Source: JAFGPJ01 sp964612465 (GTDB taxonomy: Bacteria; Planctomycetota; Phycisphaerae; Sedimentisphaerales; Anaerobacaceae). From it: 11,875 nucleotides of DNA. Below, in pieces: positions 6,942-11,875 of the stretch (within the stretch, counting starts at the first letter, position 1; every line of letters starts with the position of its first letter). The position numbers and the translations under genes are program-made. The stretch is from NCBI GenBank assembly GCA_964612465.1, contig CAZTDF010000149.1, positions 1 to 11,875 on the forward strand, written 5' to 3'. The notes beneath the pieces were generated by a model. That model saw only the letters and a program-made list of their open reading frames with translations, had not been told where the DNA came from and ran no database searches.

Positions 6942-9716
6942 TTAATCGAATGAATAGACAAACTTGCTGTCCTTTACTCCGACATGCACCCGTTTGGCGG
7001 TTTTACCTTCCATAAGCCGAGTCAGCAGCTCATGGCTGATTTCAGGCAGGACTGTGTTGGTCAGAATTGCATCAACCGTTCGAGCTCCACTCTCAACTTC
7101 GGTACAGCGGCTGGCAATAAGATCAACGGCCTGGTCGTCATAAGTAAACGGTATCTTGTGATTTTCCTGCGTCCGGCGGCCGATTCGATCAAGCTGCAAG
7201 CGAGTAATGAGCTTTAGCGTTTCGTCTGTGATTGGATAATAGGGTACCGTGACAAGTCGGCCTAAAAGAGCCGCAGGAAAGACCTCCAGCAACGGCTTGC
7301 GAAGAGCCTTGCATATCCCTTCGGGCTCAGGCATCAGCTTCGGATCTTTGCACATATCCATTATCAGGTCGGTCCCGCAATTGCTGGTCAGCAGGATAAT
7401 TGTATTTTTGAAATCTATCAGTCGCCCTTCGGCATCTTCCATTTGCCCTTTGTCAAAAACCTGGAAGAATATCTCGTGCACGTCACGATGGGCCTTTTCG
7501 ACTTCATCGAGCAAAACGATGCTGTAGGGGCGCCGTCGCACAGCTTCTGTGAGAATTCCGCCTTCGCCATAGCCGACATATCCCGGAGGCGAACCCTTGA
7601 GCGTCGAGACGGTATGGGCTTCCTGGAACTCGCTCATGTTGATTGTAATCAGGTTGTTCTCTCCCCCGTACATTGCCTCAGCCAGGGCAAGTGCCGTTTC
7701 GGTCTTGCCAACGCCGCTCGGGCCGACCAGAAACATCACTGCAATCGGCTTGTTCGGATTCTCTATTTGGGCCCGTGATGTCGTGATTCTCCTGGCAATT
7801 GCTTCTAAAGCGTGGTCCTGGCCGATGACACGTTTTTTAAGCCTGTCGGCCAGATTTAAAACAGCTTCGATTTCATTCTTTACCATTCCGCCAACCGGAA
7901 TCCCAGTCCAATCGGCAACGACGGAGCCGACCGCTTGTGCATCTACGCAAGGAAGAATTAGCGGCCTTTCACCCTGCAACTCGCTGAGCTGCTCCTGCAG
8001 CGATTTGAGCTGTTTTAGCGATTCTTCTCTATCGATTGTTTCTGAGGCTTCCGGTGCGGCCTTGCCTGTATCGCTTGCGGCCGTTTCAGTTGCTTCATCG
8101 GATTTCTTCTCAGCTTCGGGAGTGCCATCTTCCGCTGCTTCTGTCTGCTCAATCGTTCCTTTGCCCGATTCTCGCAGTTTGGCGCGAATCTCCAGTATGG
8201 AATCGACCAGCTCCTTTTCTTTTGACCAGCGGTCTTCTATCTCGGCCAACCTCTTGCGCTCAGCCTCGAGTTTCTCAGAAATCTCCGATTCGCGGTTCTT
8301 GTGGTCCACGCCGGTGACAGTTTCTCTTCCTATGATTTCCAGTTCCGTTTCCAGGGCTTGAATTCGCCGGCGGCAGTCTTCCAGCTCGGGAGGCACCGCA
8401 TGCTGGCTGACGGCCACTCTTGCGCACGCGGTATCGGTCAGACTGACTGCCTTGTCCGGAAGCTGACGCTCGGGGATATATCGGTGTGAAAGACGAACCG
8501 CCGCATCAAGGGCCTCATCCAGAATCTGAACACGATGATGCTGCTCCAGATTCGAAGCCAGTGACCTCATCATGAGCAGCGCTTTATCCTCTTCCGGTTC
8601 GTCGATCTTTACTACTTGAAATCTGCGGGTCAGTGCCGGATCTTTCTCAATGTATTTCTTATATTCAGCCCATGTGGTGGCTGCAATTGTTCGCAGAGTA
8701 CCCCGCGCCAGGGCCGGCTTGAGCAGGTTGGCTGCGTCACCTGTACCGGCGGCACCTCCAGCTCCCACGAGAGTGTGTGCTTCATCGATGAACAGGATAA
8801 TCGGTTGTTCCGAGCTTTGAACCTCTTCGATGACCTGACGCAGGCGGTTCTCAAACTCGCCTTTCATGCTGGCACCCGCCTGCAGCAGTCCTACGTCCAG
8901 CACACGCACGGCCACGTCCTTGAGCGAAGGCGGGACATCTCCTTCTGCGATTCGCTGAGCGAAGCCTTCGACGACGGCCGTCTTGCCGACACCTGCTTCT
9001 CCCGTCAAAATAGGATTGTTCTGCCGGCGTCGCATAAGAATATCGATTATCTGCCGGACTTCTATGTCACGTCCCACTATCGGATCCATTTCCCCGCTCC
9101 GGGCTTTTTCCGTGAGGTCTACCGAAAACTTGGAGAGCGCTTCGGCCTTTCCCATTGCCGCAGGTGCCATTTCTCCGGCGTCACCGCCGGCTTCGGCCTC
9201 GGCACGCAGTGAGCTGCCGTCTGTTGCCGCGAGAGTTTCCTCAGGTGAGCCGCCGACGATTTTCGCAAAATTATCCGTCAACTCTTCCAGCTTGATTTTG
9301 CCGAACTCATTCGAAATCCTCAGAAGAACATTCTTGAGCCCGCTTGTCTTAAGCATACCGACGATCAGGTGGCCTGTGCGAATCTGCGACTCGCCGAATA
9401 ATAGGCTGCCGTAAACCCAGCCTCGCTCGACAGAATCTTCAAGATGGGAAGACAAGTCCGAAATGCTTGTAGAGCCTCGGGGCAGCCGATCAAGTTCCGC
9501 TGTCATATCGGCCACGAGTCGCGAAGGATCTATATCGAAGTGCTTTATGATGCGGTGCAGGTCTGAGTCGGGCATCTTCAATATCTGGTGCAGCCAGTGT
9601 ACAAGCTCCACGTAAGGATTGCCCCTCAGCTTGCAGAATATTGTAGCGCCCTCAATAGCTTTGTAGCCTATACTATTGAGCTTTCCGAACAGGGATGTGC
9701 GACTTATTTCAGCCAT
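6942..9716 (-). CDS. clpV: T6SS AAA+ unfoldase ClpV (TssH)
   Basis: The product is 924 aa when started at ATG 9714-9716, giving MAEISRTSLFGKLN, the standard ClpV opening. ClpV is a hexameric ATPase that pulls contracted TssB/TssC sheaths apart for reuse. The N-domain is about 1-155. The first AAA+ domain has Walker A GEAGVGKT (239-246), Walker B ILFIDEAH (307-314) and TRRF (363-366). The middle coiled coil is about 443-585 and carries an Ala/Glu/Thr-rich insert at about 517-565. The second AAA+ domain has Walker A GPSGVGKT (665-672), Walker B VLLDEVEKAH (734-743) and a GAR sensor-2 at 877-879. All catalytic motifs are intact. AAAGGA lies 7 bases before the ATG. The frame stays open 40 codons further to a GTG at 9836, but that extension lacks family similarity and a ribosome binding site. 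VgrG follows after 109 bp. Confidence 0.97.
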   Translation of the reverse strand: MAEISRTSLFGKLNSIGYKAIEGATIFCKLRGNPYVELVHWLHQILKMPDSDLHRIIKHFDIDPSRLVADMTAELDRLPRGSTSISDLSSHLEDSVERGWVYGSLLFGESQIRTGHLIVGMLKTSGLKNVLLRISNEFGKIKLEELTDNFAKIVGGSPEETLAATDGSSLRAEAEAGGDAGEMAPAAMGKAEALSKFSVDLTEKARSGEMDPIVGRDIEVRQIIDILMRRRQNNPILTGEAGVGKTAVVEGFAQRIAEGDVPPSLKDVAVRVLDVGLLQAGASMKGEFENRLRQVIEEVQSSEQPIILFIDEAHTLVGAGGAAGTGDAANLLKPALARGTLRTIAATTWAEYKKYIEKDPALTRRFQVVKIDEPEEDKALLMMRSLASNLEQHHRVQILDEALDAAVRLSHRYIPERQLPDKAVSLTDTACARVAVSQHAVPPELEDCRRRIQALETELEIIGRETVTGVDHKNRESEISEKLEAERKRLAEIEDRWSKEKELVDSILEIRAKLRESGKGTIEQTEAAEDGTPEAEKKSDEATETAASDTGKAAPEASETIDREESLKQLKSLQEQLSELQGERPLILPCVDAQAVGSVVADWTGIPVGGMVKNEIEAVLNLADRLKKRVIGQDHALEAIARRITTSRAQIENPNKPIAVMFLVGPSGVGKTETALALAEAMYGGENNLITINMSEFQEAHTVSTLKGSPPGYVGYGEGGILTEAVRRRPYSIVLLDEVEKAHRDVHEIFFQVFDKGQMEDAEGRLIDFKNTIILLTSNCGTDLIMDMCKDPKLMPEPEGICKALRKPLLEVFPAALLGRLVTVPYYPITDETLKLITRLQLDRIGRRTQENHKIPFTYDDQAVDLIASRCTEVESGARTVDAILTNTVLPEISHELLTRLMEGKTAKRVHVGVKDSKFVYSFD

Positions 9717-9723
9717 AGTTAAG

Positions 9724-9729
9724 TCCTTT
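9724..9729 (-). promoter_or_regulatory. Ribosome binding site of clpV
   Basis: Read on the minus strand, AAAGGA is followed by 7 bases (CTTAACT) and then ATG at 9716. This site decides the start of clpV against the longer open frame that reaches GTG at 9836. Confidence 0.8.
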
Positions 9730-9862
9730 CGTCTTGTCTTAAATTGGTCGTGGGAATAAGCATGTTCCAGCGAGAGCCGTTCAAAGGTACGATCCATCGA
9801 TATAAAGCGCTGAATCCGCCGGAATTTCTTTCCCACGAGTATTACCCGTGGTTTTCGCTGAA

Positions 9863-9891
9863 ATTCTCAGCTAAATGCTGCATTGTGTCAA
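9863..9891 (-). promoter_or_regulatory. Sigma70-type promoter upstream of clpV
   Basis: On the minus strand a perfect -35 box TTGACA (9886-9891) is followed after exactly 17 bases by GAGAAT (9863-9868), a 4-of-6 match to TATAAT. An A-rich run lies just upstream of the -35 box, as in UP elements. Transcription would begin near 9855 and leave a leader of about 140 bases before the clpV ATG at 9716. This is inferred from consensus only. It is the best promoter-like site I found in the window, and probably drives clpV and the vgrG cluster behind it. Confidence 0.5.
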
Positions 9892-9955
9892 CTTTTTTTT
9901 GGTTTGTCTGAATAAGATGTTGGAAGTGTTGTTACTATACCTGTTTCAGAACACA

Positions 9956-10165
9956 TCAAATGCGACTTGCCCCCGCTTGCATCATGGCCAGAGCGCCAAA
10001 GTTCAGACTGTTTCCTGCGACCAGAAGGTTCGTGGGCCATCCACCCGAGTTGCCTATCTCGACAATGTACTGGTATGAGCCGCCTGCCGTGTTGTGTCCG
10101 ACCGGCACAAATTCAATTCTACTCAGGTGCGTGACAAAATCAAGACGAATCTCGTGCGTAGTTAC
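9956..10165 (-). pseudogene. Unidentified coding remnant, 69 codons, interrupted at its 5' end by the foldback element
   Basis: An open frame of 69 codons ends in TGA at 9956-9958. It has protein-like content: HEIRLDFVTHLSRIEFVPVG near the start, then GGSYQYIVEIGNSGGWPTN and a LLVAGNSLNFGALAMMQAG end. I do not recognise the family. No plausible start codon lies near its 5' end, and the frame is closed by a TGA (10166-10168) inside the left terminal repeat of the foldback element. If that element and one TAGTT copy are removed, the frame joins in phase, through the TGA stop, to the end of the 310-aa gene. It could be the 3' remnant of a disrupted gene or chance open sequence. A short part of it recurs near 11450. 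Expression is unlikely. Confidence 0.35.
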
Positions 10166-10324
10166 TCAAACTGACTTTTTTGAGCCGAATAATATGGTAA
10201 GTTGTTCGATGACAAAATCGTAACATGATTTGTCATTCCCGCGAAAGCGGGAATCCACTAAATCTGTTACATTCCTGGATCCCTGCTTTCGCAGGGATGA
10301 CAGCGTGAATCATTCAGTTTGAGT
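10164..10324. mobile_element. 161-bp MITE-like foldback element with terminal inverted repeats and target duplication
   Basis: The left end ACTCAAACTGA (10164-10174) is the exact reverse complement of the right end (10314-10324). Both ends are flanked by TAGTT (10159-10163 and 10325-10329), a likely 5-bp target-site duplication. The inside holds two inverted hairpin units, and the arms are roughly symmetrical apart from about 47 extra bases on the left. No transposase is encoded, so it would need one supplied in trans. It lies just 7 bp beyond the stop of the 310-aa gene. The inverted repeat and duplication are seen directly; mobility is inferred. Confidence 0.6.
10231..10302. repeat. Pair of inverted REP-like hairpins (dRS3-like)
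   Basis: Two 27-bp units face each other at 10231-10257 and 10276-10302. The first contains ATTCCC-N8-GGGAAT (10235-10254), an 8-bp stem with a GAAA loop; the second has stem ATCCCTGC / GCAGGGAT (10279-10298) with a TTTC loop. After reverse complementing, the units differ at four positions that form two compensated pairs (T-A to C-G and C-G to T-A), so the stems are conserved. The 20-bp core fits the form known as dRS3 in Neisseria. It could act as a transposase target, an mRNA stabiliser or a bidirectional terminator for the 310-aa gene 29 bp away. Confidence 0.8.
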
Positions 10325-10331
10325 TAGTTGT

Positions 10332-11264
10332 TCAAGTAAGCCATTTAGGCATCTTTAATTCGTTTCCTATCCCCAGGGACGCTTTGATATTCGTTAATTG
10401 ATCGTTAAATGCTTTTTTTGTTTCTGCTTTTGTGAAGGTTTCCAGCATAGCCACCTGGAGCATCTTATCGGTGAAGTCGTATCCGACTGCCTTTACCCAG
10501 CATCCAGGTTGGAGTTCTATTGTTTTATTTACGATATCCAGGATAGTGCACCATGACGGGATTCTATCTTCCTTTTTCATGTTAGTGAATGTGGATTTTT
10601 CTAACAGCACATTAACGAACAGATCCCTATTGGTGCCGCCGGTGACAACCCGCGGCAGAATGGCCTTCTGCAGCTTGAGTTCGTATGTATCCCTGACCAA
10701 CTCATACGCATACATATCAACACTGGGCAGGCGTTGAACCTTGTCAGGGGATTTGGGATTATGTGGGCTTTGTTTGAATTTATTCGTATACTGGGTCTGG
10801 GATGAGACACCATCGACGTCTTTCAATTGCTTTCTTCCCTGAAATGACAGTACGAAATTGTTATATTTCAGGTCACCCAGTCCTTTTGCATATTCCCAGA
10901 AATTTTCAGCTTCCGCCGAGGCTTTTTGGTTGCCGTAGTCAAGCATAGAAATTGCAGGGATATCAAGACCCCGAAATTTCCTTTTGATGGTTCGGAAAAC
11001 TGAGGAGCGAGATGCATTGCCGCACTCGAACAATATAGCCTCGACCACCTCTCTGATTGTATCTTCTTTCTGTACGGCAGGGATACTGATAGATATGTTC
11101 GTGCCATCCGTGTGAGCATCTACTGGAGTCCCGTTTTTTAATTCAACAGGCCATGCCGCATTAAGGCGTTTTTTGAAAATGGTGGATAGTTCTCCGTATC
11201 GATTTAATAATTTTACGACCTCATCCCTTTTACCGATGCCTTTGTCATTTATTTGTAAGCTCAT
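10332..11264 (-). CDS. Hypothetical protein, 310 aa, T6SS-adjacent
   Basis: I do not recognise this family. The ATG at 11262-11264 is preceded by AGGAG at 5 bases, a strong ribosome binding site, so the gene is probably real. The protein appears soluble, with no signal peptide or membrane segment. Visible points are a helical N-terminus (DEVVKLLNRYGELSTIF, about 14-30), the segment ILFECGNASRSSVF (77-90), a polar middle rich in Asn, Gln and Lys (about 150-180), and a helical C-terminal part with LETFTKAETKKAFNDQL (274-290). The E-x-x-N-A form in the 77-90 segment reminds me of motifs in uncharacterised accessory or toxin-associated proteins, but this is not evidence of function. It is separated from clpV by 615 bp holding the foldback element and remnant, so it is likely a separate transcript. 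A cargo, chaperone or immunity role is possible from location alone. Confidence 0.75.
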   Translation of the reverse strand: MSLQINDKGIGKRDEVVKLLNRYGELSTIFKKRLNAAWPVELKNGTPVDAHTDGTNISISIPAVQKEDTIREVVEAILFECGNASRSSVFRTIKRKFRGLDIPAISMLDYGNQKASAEAENFWEYAKGLGDLKYNNFVLSFQGRKQLKDVDGVSSQTQYTNKFKQSPHNPKSPDKVQRLPSVDMYAYELVRDTYELKLQKAILPRVVTGGTNRDLFVNVLLEKSTFTNMKKEDRIPSWCTILDIVNKTIELQPGCWVKAVGYDFTDKMLQVAMLETFTKAETKKAFNDQLTNIKASLGIGNELKMPKWLT

Positions 11265-11523
11265 ATATTCTCCTATTCTCGCTATTTAGTCGGCCCGAAG
11301 ATTTCAGGCACGCTCGATATATATTTGCCACATTGCCAATTGATACAGGATTTGTGAGAGCCAATTTGTCCGCCTGATGCCGTTCGAGATTCATCACATG
11401 GACTTCTTTAAGTGACGTGCTTTCAGCCGACATGCCCTCCGTTCTGCCAAGAGACATGGAAAAGTCAAGATAAATCTCGTGAGATTCGGATTTTCTGGTT
11501 TTTTGTTCGGCGACTATGAAAGC
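11245..11523 (-). other. Open frame remnant upstream of the 310-aa gene, paralogous in part to 9956-10165
   Basis: The frame is open for 92 codons after a TGA at 11524-11526 and ends at TGA 11245-11247, overlapping the start of the 310-aa gene by 20 bases. An ATG at 11455-11457 could begin a 70-aa product but has no ribosome binding site. The part HEIYLDFSMSLGRTEG aligns without gaps to HEIRLDFVTHLSRIEF in the other remnant, and the DNA is about 68 percent identical over 44 bases by eye. The same frame also looks protein-like upstream of the TGA (NVIKAARMALCWQPRDL), which suggests a decayed gene rather than a live one. The product is unknown. Confidence 0.3.
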
Positions 11524-11526
11524 TCA

Positions 11527-11732
11527 GAGATCCCGAGGTTGCCAACATAGGGCCATTCGCGCAGCTTTGATTACGTTGGGTGGCGGTGGATTATTATTAC
11601 CCGTTTGTTAATAGCTTTTATATTATTACGAATAACCCAGATTGGCTGCATGCTGGAAACTCAATGAGATTGAGGGTGACACTCCTCTCGATAGCGTAGG
11701 TGGCATCGACAACTATGTTATTGGGCAAAGGA
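11527..11732. other. Intergenic stretch without a supported gene
   Basis: This stretch lies between the FGE-like gene and the remnant upstream of the 310-aa gene. Short minus-strand frames run through it, including one with DATYAIERSVTLNLIEFPAC at about 11640-11710 that ends at a TAA, but none has a start signal or a recognisable family. I see no tRNA, strong terminator hairpin or clear promoter. Confidence 0.4.
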
Positions 11733-11875
11733 TTATTCTAAGTCCAGGACAACACGAAATCCGTAAATGTAGTCGCGATAATCCGGGTCGTGGATAGCTC
11801 GGTTCGCAGAACGGCAAGTGGTCGCAGAGCAGAGCCAACAACCGCCACGATTAATATGAAACTTGCCCCACCTGT
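11733..11875 (-). CDS. Formylglycine-generating-enzyme-like (FGE/SUMF1, C-type-lectin fold) protein, 3' end only
   Basis: Reading the minus strand from the window edge gives 46 residues ending at TAA 11733-11735. They hold the C-terminal signature of the FGE-sulfatase domain: NRGGCWLCSATTCRSANR, then a short DPDYRDYIYGFRVVLDLE end. Known members oxidise a sulfatase Cys to formylglycine, but most bacterial homologues are general C-type-lectin-fold domains, some fused to kinases or found near T6SS genes. Two cysteines five residues apart (LC-SATT-C) resemble the active-site pair of true FGE enzymes by spacing, though the second Cys is also common in non-enzymatic members. The rest of the gene lies outside the window. 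Confidence 0.85.
   Translation of the reverse strand, partial: RWGKFHINRGGCWLCSATTCRSANRAIHDPDYRDYIYGFRVVLDLE

Noticed and set aside
7597..8361. Long plus-strand open frame of 254 codons
   Set aside because: It lies wholly antisense to clpV, whose motifs are intact, and its Ser-rich translation is the normal shadow of such a gene.
9717..9836. 40-codon in-frame extension of clpV from a GTG
   Set aside because: The extension has no ClpV similarity or ribosome binding site, while the ATG at 9716 has both a good site and the standard family N-terminus.
10166..10184. Small inverted repeat CTCAAA / TTTGAG as a terminator
   Set aside because: Only six pairs, AT-rich, and it overlaps the end of the foldback element, which explains it better.
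10332..10334. TGA at the end of the 310-aa gene read as selenocysteine or tryptophan
   Set aside because: Other genes here end in TGA and use TGG for Trp, and no selenocysteine insertion structure was recognised.
1..11875. CRISPR arrays, tRNA or rRNA genes
   Set aside because: I saw no regularly spaced repeats, cloverleaf-type sequence or conserved rRNA segments.

Overview
The window carries part of a type VI secretion system (T6SS) locus from a Gram-negative bacterium. It holds the end of a TssC sheath protein, a ClpV unfoldase, a VgrG spike, a PAAR tip and a compact set of spike-associated cargo genes. A lipoprotein with a lipobox and peptidoglycan-binding-type domains fit a two-membrane cell. 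Base composition looks moderate, and the partial formylglycine-generating-enzyme-like gene and the ATTCCC-N8-GGGAAT hairpins do not fix the lineage. Planctomycetota or a deltaproteobacterium-like group are guesses only.

Layout from left to right. Positions 1-621 (+) are the C-terminal part of TssC, which converges on the minus-strand block with only 15 bp between. All other genes lie on the minus strand, so they read right to left: an unrecognised 310-aa protein (10332-11264), ClpV (6942-9716), VgrG (4814-6832), a small protein with a VgrG-tail-like beta domain (4391-4795), a LysM / beta / peptidoglycan-binding protein (3755-4378), a beta / peptidoglycan-binding protein (3249-3758), a zinc metallopeptidase (1951-3243), a HEAT-repeat lipoprotein (1048-1926) and PAAR (637-927). 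From vgrG to the lipoprotein the gaps are -4 to 24 bp, so this is probably one transcript. A good sigma70-type promoter (TTGACA-N17-GAGAAT) lies about 150 bp upstream of the ClpV start. The far right edge holds the last 46 residues of an FGE/SUMF1-like protein.

Working model (inference): VgrG and PAAR form the spike, the three small beta / LysM / peptidoglycan-binding proteins form an extension or adaptor, the metallopeptidase is the delivered toxin, and the HEAT lipoprotein encoded directly after it is its envelope-located immunity protein. ClpV recycles the contracted sheath.

The intergenic region 9717-10331 is the most structured non-coding part. It contains the ClpV promoter, an unidentified ORF remnant, and a 161-bp foldback element with 11-bp perfect terminal inverted repeats, a 5-bp TAGTT target duplication and two internal hairpins that differ only by compensated base pairs. 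A short segment of the ORF remnant recurs, diverged, upstream of the 310-aa gene.
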